DNA from: Glutamicibacter sp. JL.03c
GTDB lineage: Bacteria > Actinomycetota > Actinomycetes > Actinomycetales > Micrococcaceae
Assembly: GCF_025854375.1 (NCBI RefSeq)
Contig: NZ_CP107575.1
Span: 2,604,001-2,668,000, forward strand
DNA length: 64,000 nucleotides
Direction: 5' to 3'
Shown: piece by piece, positions 49,689-58,491 of the stretch
Layout of the letters: each line of letters begins with the position of its first letter
Numbering within the stretch: position 1 is the first letter of the stretch
Made by a program: the position numbers and the translations under genes
The notes under the pieces: model-generated
The model's database searches: none
What the model was told of the DNA's origin: nothing
What the model saw: only the letters and a program-made list of their open reading frames with translations

Positions 49689-50716
49689 GATGCCTCCTGG
49701 AAGCGGTTCTGGGCTACTGGCAACGCGAAGCTCTCGCGCAAGGTTGCTGAAATGGGTGCCAGCACATTGCTGGACTTCAGTTGTGGAAGTACTTCGTCGA
49801 TCAGCACCGATCCGTCGATCCGAAGATCCCCGGGATACACGTGCACAAGGTGGCGGCGCTGGTCCGCCGGGTTAGCCGTTGCTTCAGCAAAATCACTCAG
49901 GAAGTTGATCAACGCCTCGGCACTACCGGCAAAGACCGCACGATCACTGCTGTGGATCCCTACTTCTGCCGCGCGTTGTGCCCCGGTCTGCCCCGCGGCG
50001 TCCAGGTATACGCCGAGCTCAATGGCCACTGCTCCCGAGGTACTGGAAGCCGTTGCTTGGGCCAACAAGGTACGAAGGCTCGAGCTATTGACCTGCACAA
50101 CGTCCGTGCCATTAAGCCGGCAGTGCTGCAAGCCTGATTCGCTCAGCAGGTCGGCGGGGGCGATAATCGGCAGCTGCCCTTGTGGTGGGCGTGGAGTAAT
50201 TGCCGGTCCCTTCACCGAGAAGTCCTTGCCTGCAACATCCACGTAGTGCAACTTGTTCGCATCCAAATAGCGCCCGGTAGCCACATCGCGGATGACCGCG
50301 CCATCTTCCCAGCTATCCCAGAGCCGGCGGTGGGTGGTCACCACATCGGCGGCTTCCCTGCTGAGCTGATCTTCAGCTAACACGGTGCGGCCCACGGCCT
50401 GAGCCTGTACCGAGTCGTTATGCGTCTCCAGGATCCAGCCGGCACGGCCCTGGGAAATGATGTCCAAACTGGCCAATTGGGTAGCGGTGTGGAAGGGTTC
50501 GGTGAATAGGGCATCGATCACCGGCAACACACCGATGTGGCGCGTTTGGGCCGCCGTGTAGCTAGCTCGCTGCACGGCATCGAGCAACCCGTCGCTGGAA
50601 AAACTCACGGCATGGAAACCGGCTGATTCAGCGCGCAACGCTTGATAGGCAGTGTGCTTGGGATCGTTTCCGGCACCGTCGAGATTCAGGGCCAGTAGCA
50701 CTGAGCGTTCGCTCAT
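49685..50716 (-). CDS. Luciferase-like flavin-dependent monooxygenase (second LLM)
   Basis: 343 residues. RSVLLALNLDGAG at the N-terminus, IDALFTEPFHTATQLASLDIISQGRAGWILET and the ETHNDSVQAQAVGR stretch fit the LLM fold (flavin-binding TIM barrel). It is shorter and more divergent than its neighbours and lacks several substrate-side loops. The ATG of MSERSVLLA overlaps the upstream gene's stop. Role likely as an oxidative step in the same pathway, alongside the NtaA-type enzyme. Confidence 0.85.
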   Translation of the reverse strand: MSERSVLLALNLDGAGNDPKHTAYQALRAESAGFHAVSFSSDGLLDAVQRASYTAAQTRHIGVLPVIDALFTEPFHTATQLASLDIISQGRAGWILETHNDSVQAQAVGRTVLAEDQLSREAADVVTTHRRLWDSWEDGAVIRDVATGRYLDANKLHYVDVAGKDFSVKGPAITPRPPQGQLPIIAPADLLSESGLQHCRLNGTDVVQVNSSSLRTLLAQATASSTSGAVAIELGVYLDAAGQTGAQRAAEVGIHSSDRAVFAGSAEALINFLSDFAEATANPADQRRHLVHVYPGDLRIDGSVLIDEVLPQLKSSNVLAPISATLRESFALPVAQNRFQEAS

Positions 50717-51798
50717 AGTGCGTACTCCTTTCGTAGGTTCTTGTCCGCTTGCGGATCCTGTGCGGTCCACAGGGTGGTCGGTGTGTTGACCAGTGGAATG
50801 ACTTCTTGGGCGAAGCGTTCCAGGGTTTCCATTTGAGCCGCGTAGGGCTGGGTTGCGGGCAGGGAGATGGATTGCAGGTCGTGGCCGAAGCTCTGGTGGT
50901 AATCCAGGATCTTCGCAGCCACATCTTCCGGGCTGCCCACCAACAGCGGGCCTTCAGCGACTGCGTGTTCGATGCTGCGATACGGGGTGTTATTACCTGG
51001 CACGTCACGTCGATCGGTCAGCGCTTCATACACCGGCCCAAATTCCTTGATCGCCTGCTTGGTGCTGTCAGCCAAATACACCCCGCCGGCCCCGCTTCCT
51101 GATCCGACATACCTGCCTGCCGGATCATGTCCGGCTTGCTCATAGGCTTGTTTGTAGTGGTCGATCAGCACCTTGTAATTCTCTTTGGGCTGGATCGCAT
51201 TGGCGGAGAACAGCGGGTCACCGTGCTTCGCGGCCAGTTCTGCCGAACGAAGCGAGGTGGCCGAACCGTGCCAAATCCGTATCGATGACTGATACGGACG
51301 CGGGGTGGTGGTGACCTGTTCAAAGCTGCTGCGGAACCTTCCGGCGAAGTCCACCGGCAGATCGCCGAACAGTGCTTTGAGCAGCTCATAGTTCTCTTCC
51401 AGCAAATCCCATTGGTCTTCAACTTTTCGGCCGAAGAGCGGGAAATGCGCGACCTCGTTGCCCTTGCCGATTCCTAGTTCCAGGCGCCCGTTGCTCAGTT
51501 GGTCCACGGTGGCAAAGTCCTCGGCCACGCGCACCGGGTCAAGGATGGAAAGGACAACAACACCGGTATGCAGGCGAATTCTCGTGGTCCGCGCCGCAAT
51601 GGCTCCAAGGACCACTGCTGGCGATGAGGAAATGAAAGCCCCGGCGTGACGCTCCCCTACGGAGAAGGAATCGAATCCGAGTTCTTCTGCCCGCACGGCC
51701 GTCTGAACGACCTGTTCAAAGCGCTGTGCGGTGCCTATCTGCAGACCGGTGATCGGGTCATCCTGATGAGGAATAATGTCTAGCACCTGGAAACGCAT
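50713..51798 (-). CDS. Luciferase-like flavin-dependent monooxygenase (CmoO-like)
   Basis: 361 residues. FEQVVQTAVRAEELGFDSFSVGERHAGAFISSSPAVVLGAIAARTTRIRL is the classic LLM start (quoted in short pieces: EELGFDSFSVGERH and ISSSPAVVLGAIAARTTRI), and NGRLELGIGKGNE the flavin phosphate site. It resembles the B. subtilis CmoO/YtmO enzyme. It probably requires FMNH2 from outside the cluster. The ATG overlaps the binding-protein stop by one base (TAATG), showing tight operon packing. Confidence 0.88.
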   Translation of the reverse strand: MRFQVLDIIPHQDDPITGLQIGTAQRFEQVVQTAVRAEELGFDSFSVGERHAGAFISSSPAVVLGAIAARTTRIRLHTGVVVLSILDPVRVAEDFATVDQLSNGRLELGIGKGNEVAHFPLFGRKVEDQWDLLEENYELLKALFGDLPVDFAGRFRSSFEQVTTTPRPYQSSIRIWHGSATSLRSAELAAKHGDPLFSANAIQPKENYKVLIDHYKQAYEQAGHDPAGRYVGSGSGAGGVYLADSTKQAIKEFGPVYEALTDRRDVPGNNTPYRSIEHAVAEGPLLVGSPEDVAAKILDYHQSFGHDLQSISLPATQPYAAQMETLERFAQEVIPLVNTPTTLWTAQDPQADKNLRKEYAL

Positions 51799-52760
51799 TA
51801 TTTGCCCTTGTAGTTCGACGCGTTGATGGTTTCCGATTTTGCTAGGCCCTCTTCGCTCAACGCCCAGCGATCTAGCACCTTGGCATAGGTGCCATCCTCG
51901 ATGGTTTCGTTCAACGCCGCAGTGATCAGTTCGGCTAGATCGTTGCCCGCTTTAGTGGTTGCGGCGACCAGCGTCTCATTAGGCCAACCGGCGTTGATCT
52001 TGCCGACCACCTTCAAGTCATCACGTTGGTTTTGGCGGTACACGGTGGAGGGATACGGCGCGATGTTCAGGTCAATGCGTCCTGAGGAGAGCGCCAGAAT
52101 GGTGTCGGCTTCGCTGGAGTAGTACTGCAGTTCTGCCGGAGCCTCGCCCTTGCCTTCTAGCTCCTTGTTCCAGGCCAGAAGGATCTTCTCCTGGTTGGTT
52201 CCAGAACCTACCGCGATCTTCTTGCCCGAAATGTCATCCGCGGATTTCACTGAAATGCCGCTATCGGCACGAGCCTCAAATCCCATGTAGGCCGCCCGGT
52301 AGGTAGAAAAGTCGAACTTCTTAACTCGATCAGCGTTCACCCCGACATTAGAGAAGACCGCTTCGAATTCGCCCGATTCAGTTTTCAGGGGCCAGTTCTC
52401 CCAGCTGGTGACCTGTAGATCCAGTTCTAGGCCCAGCTTGTCCGCGACGATCTGCGCCAGGTCCACTTCCGTACCGATCACGGTTTTTTCATCGGTGGCG
52501 TGAAAGGACAGAGGTACCGAACCTGCGGTGGTGGCAACGGTCAATTTGCCATCTTTTTTGATCTTTTCAGGCACCGCGTCGGCCAGCTTGACATCCTTGG
52601 TGGCGCGGATGCGATCTTGGTCGGGTGAGGTGTTGTAGGTAGTGCCCTGGGCTTCAGAATCCGATGACGCTGCCGGAGCGGCGGCTCCTGGGTCGGCGCA
52701 TCCGGCCAAGCCGATCAGGCTGAGAGCTGTTAGGGCAGATGCAGCTGCGTACTTTTTCAT
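51798..52760 (-). CDS. Amino acid-type ABC transporter substrate-binding lipoprotein (first of the cluster)
   Basis: 320 residues. A lipobox IGLAGC anchors Cys20. The type 3 domain carries DGKLTVATTAGSVPLSFHATD, GLELDLQVTSWENWPLKTESGEF, KKFDFSTYR and GSGTNQEKILLAW. It is paralogous to the binding protein at 47392-48363. Encoded directly after the ATPase gene, it is the natural partner of this permease. Two binding proteins for one permease would widen the substrate range, as in tcyJ/tcyK. Confidence 0.93.
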   Translation of the reverse strand: MKKYAAASALTALSLIGLAGCADPGAAAPAASSDSEAQGTTYNTSPDQDRIRATKDVKLADAVPEKIKKDGKLTVATTAGSVPLSFHATDEKTVIGTEVDLAQIVADKLGLELDLQVTSWENWPLKTESGEFEAVFSNVGVNADRVKKFDFSTYRAAYMGFEARADSGISVKSADDISGKKIAVGSGTNQEKILLAWNKELEGKGEAPAELQYYSSEADTILALSSGRIDLNIAPYPSTVYRQNQRDDLKVVGKINAGWPNETLVAATTKAGNDLAELITAALNETIEDGTYAKVLDRWALSEEGLAKSETINASNYKGK

Positions 52761-52785
52761 GGTGCGAGTCCTTGTTGACGAAACT

Positions 52786-53592
52786 TTAGATGTTGAAAGC
52801 CGGTTCAATGACTTTGGAGAGGAACGATTTGGTGCGGTCGTGCTGAGGATTGGTCAGTAGTTCGCTCGGGGTTCCTTGCTCGACTACTCGTCCGCCATCC
52901 ATGAAGATGATTCGGTCCGCGACGTCTCGGGCGAAACCGATTTCGTGGGTGACTATGATCAGCGTGGTTCCGGATTTGGCAAGATCCTTGATGACTTCTA
53001 GTACCTCGGTGACCAACTCGGGATCCAGGGCACTGGTTGGCTCATCAAAAAGCACCACTTTGGGATCCAAGGCCAACGCCCTGGCGATCGCTACGCGTTG
53101 TTGTTGTCCGCCAGAAAGCTGACGCGGATAGGCGTCGGCCTTATCCGCCAATCCCACACGGTCCAATAGGTCCTTGGCTCGTGCTACGGCCTTGGCTTTG
53201 GGAATTTTCCGGGCATGGATTGGCGCTTCAATGATGTTCTGCAGCGCGGTGAGGTGGCCGAAGAGGTTGAAGTTCTGGAACACCATGCCCACTTCGGTGC
53301 GCTGTACGAGAATCTCTGATTCTGGTCGCTCATGAAGTTTGCCGTTGCGTACCTTGTAGCCGATCAGTTCCCCATCCAAGCTGATCGTTCCGCGGTCGAC
53401 TTTTTCAAGGTGGTTGATAGTGCGCAGCAAGGTGGACTTTCCTGAGCCCGAGGGCCCAATGATGACCAGTACTTCGCCTTCGGCAACGTCGAGGTCCACC
53501 TCGTGCAGCACCTGCTGGTTGCCGTAGCTTTTATCGACCGAACGCACCGTCACCGCTCCGCGCGTGGTGGCTTCCTTAGTTGCCAGGCTCAT
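52786..53592 (-). CDS. Amino acid-type ABC transporter ATP-binding protein
   Basis: 268 residues. Walker A GPSGSGKST, Q loop VFQNFNLFGHL, LSGGQQQR, Walker B VVLFDEPTSALDPELV and VTHEIGFARDVADR. The insert KVRNGKLHERPESEILVQRTEVG is seen in cystine/polar amino acid ATPases of this type. Overlaps the permease gene by four bases (ATGA). It energises the importer with either of the two binding proteins. Confidence 0.95.
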   Translation of the reverse strand: MSLATKEATTRGAVTVRSVDKSYGNQQVLHEVDLDVAEGEVLVIIGPSGSGKSTLLRTINHLEKVDRGTISLDGELIGYKVRNGKLHERPESEILVQRTEVGMVFQNFNLFGHLTALQNIIEAPIHARKIPKAKAVARAKDLLDRVGLADKADAYPRQLSGGQQQRVAIARALALDPKVVLFDEPTSALDPELVTEVLEVIKDLAKSGTTLIIVTHEIGFARDVADRIIFMDGGRVVEQGTPSELLTNPQHDRTKSFLSKVIEPAFNI

Positions 53593-54614
53593 GGCTGTCC
53601 TTTCGAGGTGTTGATCTTGGCGTTGGCGTGGATCTTGAAGAAGGCACGCAGTTTTTGCAGTGGTGTGGGTGGAAGAGTGCGAAGTGCGCCGCGTGAATAG
53701 TGACGCTCAATGTAGTACTGGGCGACGCTGAGCACCGAAGTGATCACGATGTACCAGATAGTGGCCACCAAGAGCATCGGCAGCACTTGCTGCGTGCGGT
53801 TGTAGATCACCTGCACGGTGTAGAACAGTTCCGAATAGGCCAACACGTAAACGATCGAGGTGCCTTTTACCAAGCCGATGATTTCGTTGAAGGCGGTCGG
53901 CAAGATGGCGCGCATCGCTTGTGGAAGCACAATCTTGGTTGATCGGCGCCAGCGTGGAATACCTAGGGCCGTGGCCGCTTCGATCTGGCCCTGGTCTACC
54001 GAAAGGATGCCACCACGTATGATTTCGGCACTGTAGGCCGCCTGGTTCAGCGTCAATCCCAGTACCGCAGCAGCAAACTGGCTGATCAGGCTGGTCGTCT
54101 GGAATTCGGCAAAGGTCAGCGAGGTGAACGGGACGCCGAGGCGGATCGTTTCATACAGGTAGCCGAGGTTGTACCAAAGCAGCAGCTGCACCAGCAACGG
54201 GGTGGAACGGAAAATCCAGGAGAAGGTCCAGGACACCGAGCTGAATAGCGGCGAGCTGGAAAGCCGCATCAACGCCAGAACAAATCCAAGCGCAAAGCCC
54301 AAGCTGCCGGAGATCAAGGTCAACTTCAGTGTTTGGCCTAGACCTCGAAGAATGGATTCAGCGGTGAACCATTGAGCCACCACGCCCCATTCCCACCGTG
54401 GGTTGGTCAGCAGGGAGTACAGCACCGCAGCAGCCAGGGCAGCGACAACCACGGTGCCCACCCAACGCCATGGATGGCGCGCGGCGACCACGGCGTAGTC
54501 TGCGTAATTCTGCGCTGCTTCCCGGCTTGGATCAGCGACCGCGAGCTGCTGGGTGGGCACTGCGGCGGGTTCCTGTACAGCCTGCGATTCGGTGACGTTG
54601 GTTGCCGACGGCAT
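53589..54614 (-). CDS. Amino acid-type ABC transporter permease
   Basis: 341 residues. A 60-residue hydrophilic N-terminal part precedes the permease domain, longer than most homologues. The EAA loop (VDQGQIEAATALGIPRWRRSTKIVLPQAMRAILP), RSTPLLVQLLLWYNLGYL and NQAAYSAEIIRGGIL are typical of the His/Glu/Gln/Arg family. It is first in the operon, with a clear AAGGAGG eight bases before the ATG. Its promoter must lie in the divergent region at 54615-54900. Confidence 0.93.
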   Translation of the reverse strand: MPSATNVTESQAVQEPAAVPTQQLAVADPSREAAQNYADYAVVAARHPWRWVGTVVVAALAAAVLYSLLTNPRWEWGVVAQWFTAESILRGLGQTLKLTLISGSLGFALGFVLALMRLSSSPLFSSVSWTFSWIFRSTPLLVQLLLWYNLGYLYETIRLGVPFTSLTFAEFQTTSLISQFAAAVLGLTLNQAAYSAEIIRGGILSVDQGQIEAATALGIPRWRRSTKIVLPQAMRAILPTAFNEIIGLVKGTSIVYVLAYSELFYTVQVIYNRTQQVLPMLLVATIWYIVITSVLSVAQYYIERHYSRGALRTLPPTPLQKLRAFFKIHANAKINTSKGQP

Positions 54615-54900
54615 CGGTTCCTCCTTCGTGAGTTCGACTCTGTTGACCTCACGTTAGAACCGAAATCAGAGCCGATGCATCTGGGAGATTCACGCTCGTT
54701 CACCCAAGGACACCATGTGTCGAAGTGACAATTTGTGACAGCTGTCCGGGACATTTTTATCTCGAATTATGTCCTTGCATGGCCCCGGCGACGACCTCTG
54801 CGACGTTGTGAGTCGGGGTGCTGGATACGCACCTTCTCACACTTCTAATCTGGCGCTAACCAACAGATTCCCTACGCGTCAGGCCGGCCCAAGGAGAGAA
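54615..54900. promoter_or_regulatory. Divergent promoter region with palindromes
   Basis: Between the ABC operon (leftward) and the FAD gene (rightward). Near 54725-54774 lie GTGACAATTTGTGAC (repeated GTGAC), the perfect palindrome GACAGCTGTC (54737-54746) and an inverted repeat GGACAT (54749-54754) with ATGTCC (54769-54774). They are good candidates for a regulator binding both directions. No regulator gene is in the cluster, so a trans-acting sulfur regulator is possible. Confidence 0.45.
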
Positions 54901-56823
54901 ATGACCAAGCAGCACATTGTTTTCATCGGCGGCGGACCCCGGACCTCGATAATTCTGGAGCGCATCAGCGCCAACCGGGCCTTGCTGGAAAATACCGAGC
55001 TTCACCTCCATATCGTCGACCCGTTCCCGGTTGGCGCCGGACGCATCTGGCGCGAAGATCAGAGTCCTCTGCTCAAACTGAATTCGCGCGCCGCTGATGT
55101 CACGATGTTCACCGATGACTCGGTGCAGTGCTTGGGTCCGAGCAAGGACGGCCCAGCATTGGATCAGTGGGTACGGCTGATTCGAGACGGACAGCTGCCC
55201 GATGTACCAGCCCTGGTACTGGCCGACCCGCTGCTGGAGGCCGAAATCGCATCCTTGGGCCCAGAGGATTTCCCGACCCGCCGGCTTCAGTCCTGCTACC
55301 TGCGCTGGTTTTTCGCCCGGGTCCAGGCTTCTTTCACCGCTCCCGATTCCATTCAGGTCCATGAAGATACCGCGGTGGATCTGATCCCGGGGTCCAACAC
55401 TCATGAAGTGCTGTTGGCTTCCGGCGAAGTAATCGTCGCCGATCAGGTGGTTCTTGTCCAGGGCCACCTTGATGCCGCGCTTCACGCCGATGTCCGAGCG
55501 TCAGAATTCTCCGCGCATGCCGATAGCGCCGATCATCTGGGTTACACCCCGCCGGGCTATACCAACGACATCAACTTCGATGACCTGCTGCCGGGCACGA
55601 CAGCGCTCGTCTCGGGGATGGGCCTGGCCTTCACCGATCTCTTTGTCCTGCTTTTTGAAGGTCGTGGTGGCCGCTTCGAGCACGCCGAATCCGGGGCCTT
55701 GCGGTACATTCCCAGTGGCCGGGAACCAAAACTCCTGGCCGGTTCCCGGCGCGGGGTGCCCTATCACAGCAAAATCCGAAGCACTGCAACTGCCGAGCTG
55801 ACCACCCGCTACTTCACCGAGGACGCGGTGGCGAGGTTGCACCAGCGCTACGGCCAGCTGGACTTCTTTGCCCATATTTGGCCGTTGCTCGCCAAAGAAA
55901 CCGGACACTTCTACTACCGCGAGCTCTTTGCCACACGCCCCGAACGGCTGCGCGGCGGGTGGGATGATTTCCTGGCCGCCTACGATTCGATCGCGTGGTA
56001 TTCGCCCGAACGAGCAAGTCTCGTGGCCCGGTTTGTCGCCCCCGATGATCGGCTGGAATTCGAGGAGCTCGAGTTCCCGCTGCCTATCCCCCGCCCGCTG
56101 CCTGCCCACGGCGATCGTGCACAACTCGACATGCTGGTGCGCGATCATATTCGCCAGGATCTGCGGCTGCGCGATTCGCCGGATCATCCCCAGTTTCACG
56201 CCCTGTTTTTTGGTCTGCTGCGCTGCTTTGTCACCCTCCCGCTCGTCCACGACAAGCTCAGCCAGTCCGGGCGAGCCCAACTGGCCACCTGGTGGCAAGG
56301 ATTTTTCAGCTTTGTCGACTCTGGTCCGCCAGCACATCGCCTACGCGAACTGCTGGCCTTGCACGAGGCCGGATTCATCGAGTTCTTAGGCCCGGAAACC
56401 AGCTTCGGATTTGATGCCGGGCGCCAACTGTTCAGCGCGCACACCCTGTCCGGTACCGTGCATGCCCCGCGGTTGATTGAAGCCAGGCTGCCGGCCACTG
56501 GCATTTCAACTAGCACCGATCCCCTGCTGGCCTCGCTCCTACGCCAAGGACTGATCACCGAAGAACCCGGAGGTTCAGGAAAAATGCACATCACTTCACT
56601 GCGCCAAGCCATTGGCCGCAAAGGTCGCATCCAGCGTTGGCTCTTTGCTACCGGAGCCGCCGTAGGCAGGTTCCAAGCCGGAGCATTCTCCCGCCCGCAG
56701 TCCAACTCCGCACCCTTTGCCGATAGCGACGCACTGGCCCGCGAGCTGCTCTCAGCTCCGGCAACCATGGACCAGTGGGAATTGGCCGGTGCCGTAACAC
56801 AAGCCCACCAGAGCATCGCCTAG
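54901..56823 (+). CDS. FAD/NAD(P)-binding protein (NAD_binding_9-type)
   Basis: 640 residues. IVFIGGGPRTSIILER is the dinucleotide-binding start with the modified GGGPR-S seen in the NAD_binding_9 family; VDPFPVGAGRIWRE and LKLNSRAADVTMF follow. VSGMGLAFTDLFVLLFEGRGG is the second conserved block. The remaining 300 residues are not assignable. It may be an oxidoreductase that serves the divergent monooxygenase operon. Start set by AAGGAGAG before the ATG; the in-frame extension upstream overlaps the promoter. Confidence 0.82.
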   Translation: MTKQHIVFIGGGPRTSIILERISANRALLENTELHLHIVDPFPVGAGRIWREDQSPLLKLNSRAADVTMFTDDSVQCLGPSKDGPALDQWVRLIRDGQLPDVPALVLADPLLEAEIASLGPEDFPTRRLQSCYLRWFFARVQASFTAPDSIQVHEDTAVDLIPGSNTHEVLLASGEVIVADQVVLVQGHLDAALHADVRASEFSAHADSADHLGYTPPGYTNDINFDDLLPGTTALVSGMGLAFTDLFVLLFEGRGGRFEHAESGALRYIPSGREPKLLAGSRRGVPYHSKIRSTATAELTTRYFTEDAVARLHQRYGQLDFFAHIWPLLAKETGHFYYRELFATRPERLRGGWDDFLAAYDSIAWYSPERASLVARFVAPDDRLEFEELEFPLPIPRPLPAHGDRAQLDMLVRDHIRQDLRLRDSPDHPQFHALFFGLLRCFVTLPLVHDKLSQSGRAQLATWWQGFFSFVDSGPPAHRLRELLALHEAGFIEFLGPETSFGFDAGRQLFSAHTLSGTVHAPRLIEARLPATGISTSTDPLLASLLRQGLITEEPGGSGKMHITSLRQAIGRKGRIQRWLFATGAAVGRFQAGAFSRPQSNSAPFADSDALARELLSAPATMDQWELAGAVTQAHQSIA

Positions 56824-56838
56824 AATCGAGGATTCGCC

Positions 56839-57357
56839 ATGACACAAGCCCCCGCGCTCACCGCCCACGCCGTTCTGATCGGCGACCCGCGCCTCGCCCC
56901 GCTCTTTGCCGGGCTCACCGAGGAATATACCCAGCGTTATGGGGATCGAAACGGATCGGTGGCCCAGGAACTCGACCGCTTCCCCTCACACGAATTCACT
57001 GATCCGCTAGGCCGTTTTGTCATTCTCGAAGAAGCCGGCCAGACCGTTGCAGGTGGTGCACTTCGACGCTATGACCAGCACACCGCCGAGCTCAAGCGCA
57101 TCTGGACCCACGAAGATCATCGTCGACGCGGGCTTGCCCGAAGGGTTCTAGCCGAGTTGGAACGCGCGGCGATCGACCTGGGTTATACACAGCTCTACCT
57201 CACTACCGGCCCGCGGCAGCCAGAGGCGCTGAACCTGTATCTCAACGCCGGCTACCAGCCCCAGTTTGATCTGGCCGCCGATCCAGAGAGCATCGGGCAC
57301 CTGCCGTTCACCAAACAGTTGCCGGCCATCAGTGGTGATGCCACGATAGGAGTATGA
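56839..57357 (+). CDS. GNAT-family N-acetyltransferase
   Basis: 172 residues. GRFVILEEAGQTVAGGALRR and the acetyl-CoA motif EDHRRRGLARRVLAELERAA (R-x2-G-x-A) with the C-terminal EALNLYLNAGYQP are GNAT hallmarks. It follows the FAD gene by 15 bases. The B. subtilis ytmI cluster begins with a GNAT (SnaA) that acetylates S-methylcysteine, so the same role is a strong guess here. Its stop overlaps the next gene by four bases. Confidence 0.9.
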   Translation: MTQAPALTAHAVLIGDPRLAPLFAGLTEEYTQRYGDRNGSVAQELDRFPSHEFTDPLGRFVILEEAGQTVAGGALRRYDQHTAELKRIWTHEDHRRRGLARRVLAELERAAIDLGYTQLYLTTGPRQPEALNLYLNAGYQPQFDLAADPESIGHLPFTKQLPAISGDATIGV

Positions 57358-57941
57358 AGGACAAGAAGGATGCCGCGCTGAACGCCGCACGGTACCAGAT
57401 GGAGCAGGCCGGCGACGAGCCGTTGCCGGTGGATGAGTATGCGCAGGCCACGGGCATGGCTCCGGTGGCCAAGCAGAAGACGCCGCTGCAGCTTCATGCG
57501 GAGGACGAAGCCTGGGAAGTGGCCAATTCGGTGCTCGATGAGGCCTTTGCCCGCGGAGACTTCGATCATCTGGCCCTGGCAGGGCAGAAGATCGACCATA
57601 TCACCAGCAATGACGATCCGGACTGGTGGCTCAAATCGATGATGCGCCGCGAGCAGATCACCGGCCTGGGTCCCCCGGCCCTGACCTTGCGGGTGGAGGA
57701 CGAGCAGATGGAGCAGACCCTGGATCGCCTGCCCACCGATCGAGCTGTGCGCGAGCACATCGAGGATTTCAATCAGCGGATTATCGAGGCCCGGCGCCAG
57801 CTGCTCGGTGGCCCTCCGGTGATTACGGCCATTCGTGACGCCACCGCTGAGGTGCTGGCTTGGCAGCAGCGCCGCGCCAGCGTCAGCTCGCCCGCCCCTG
57901 CCGTCCCGGCCAAGCGCCGTTGGTGGCAGCGCAAGAACTAG
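57354..57941 (+). CDS. DUF1992 (DnaJ-homologue subfamily C member 28-like) protein
   Basis: 195 residues. The DUF1992 domain (about 45-105) carries ANSVLDEAFARGDFDHLALAGQKI and a DPDWWLKSMMRREQ motif. A helical C-terminal region ends in a basic/aromatic KRRWWQRKN. Function unknown. The ATGA overlap with the acetyltransferase may be incidental, since the family is widely distributed and conserved outside sulfur clusters. Confidence 0.85.
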   Translation: MKDKKDAALNAARYQMEQAGDEPLPVDEYAQATGMAPVAKQKTPLQLHAEDEAWEVANSVLDEAFARGDFDHLALAGQKIDHITSNDDPDWWLKSMMRREQITGLGPPALTLRVEDEQMEQTLDRLPTDRAVREHIEDFNQRIIEARRQLLGGPPVITAIRDATAEVLAWQQRRASVSSPAPAVPAKRRWWQRKN

Positions 57942-57950
57942 TGCTTAACG

Positions 57951-57988
57951 GCGAAAGCCGCCTCCCCGGAAGGGAAGGCGGCTTTCGC
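57951..57988. terminator. Bidirectional terminator between the DUF1992 gene and rpsN
   Basis: GCGAAAGCCGCC (57951-57962) pairs with GGCGGCTTTCGC (57977-57988), extended by TCCC/GGGA, small loop. It lies between convergent genes. Confidence 0.87.
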
Positions 57989-58010
57989 TAAGCCAGATGA
58001 CTTGCAGGTC

Positions 58011-58316
58011 TTACCAGGAAGACTTGGTGATGCCCGGAAGCTCACCACGGTGTGCCATGTCGCGGAAGCGAACACGGGAGATACCGAACTTCTGGAAGGT
58101 GCCGCGTGGGCGACCGTCGATCGAGTCGCGGTTGCGAACGCGCACTGGCGAAGCGTTGCGTGGCAGCTTCTGCAGGCCTACGCGGGCGGCTTCACGAGCC
58201 TCGTCAGTTGCATTTGGGTCAACAAGAGTCTTCTTCAGCTCGAGGCGCTTCTCAGCGTAACGCTCGACAATGACCTTGCGCTGTTCGTTCTTTGCGATCT
58301 TGGACTTCTTGGCCAT
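58011..58316 (-). CDS. rpsN: Ribosomal protein S14 (zinc-independent form)
   Basis: 101 residues, the long S14 type without the CxxC zinc motif. [52 protein letters not shown] is recognisable at its end (KFGISR, RGELPG and SSW). Encoded three bases after rpmG. It binds 16S rRNA in the 30S head. Zinc-independent copies are usually induced when zinc is scarce if a second zinc copy exists. Confidence 0.97.
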   Translation of the reverse strand: MAKKSKIAKNEQRKVIVERYAEKRLELKKTLVDPNATDEAREAARVGLQKLPRNASPVRVRNRDSIDGRPRGTFQKFGISRVRFRDMAHRGELPGITKSSW

Positions 58317-58319
58317 GTC

Positions 58320-58490
58320 TTAGCGCTCCTCTCGGAATTCAACGTGCTTGCGGACTACTGGATCGTACTTCTTCAGAACCATGCGGTCTGGGTCGTTACG
58401 ACGGTTCTTACGAGTTACGTAAGTGAAACCGGTGCCAGCAGTGGACTTCAGCTTGATGATCGGACGTACGTCCTTATCCTTCTTTGCCAT
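58320..58490 (-). CDS. rpmG: Ribosomal protein L33 (zinc-independent form)
   Basis: 56 residues, too short for many ORF callers. The reverse strand reads [14 protein letters not shown], then [19 protein letters not shown] and ends in KHVEFREER. No cysteine is present, so it lacks the CxxC zinc knuckles of the other form. The ATG lies one base after the rpmB stop, showing a tight rpmB-rpmG-rpsN operon. 50S subunit component. Confidence 0.95.
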   Translation of the reverse strand: MAKKDKDVRPIIKLKSTAGTGFTYVTRKNRRNDPDRMVLKKYDPVVRKHVEFREER

Positions 58491-58491
58491 C

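Noticed and set aside
54740-54900. Possible riboswitch (SAM-type) before the FAD gene
   Set aside because: The expected conserved core and P1 helix could not be found; only short palindromes are seen.
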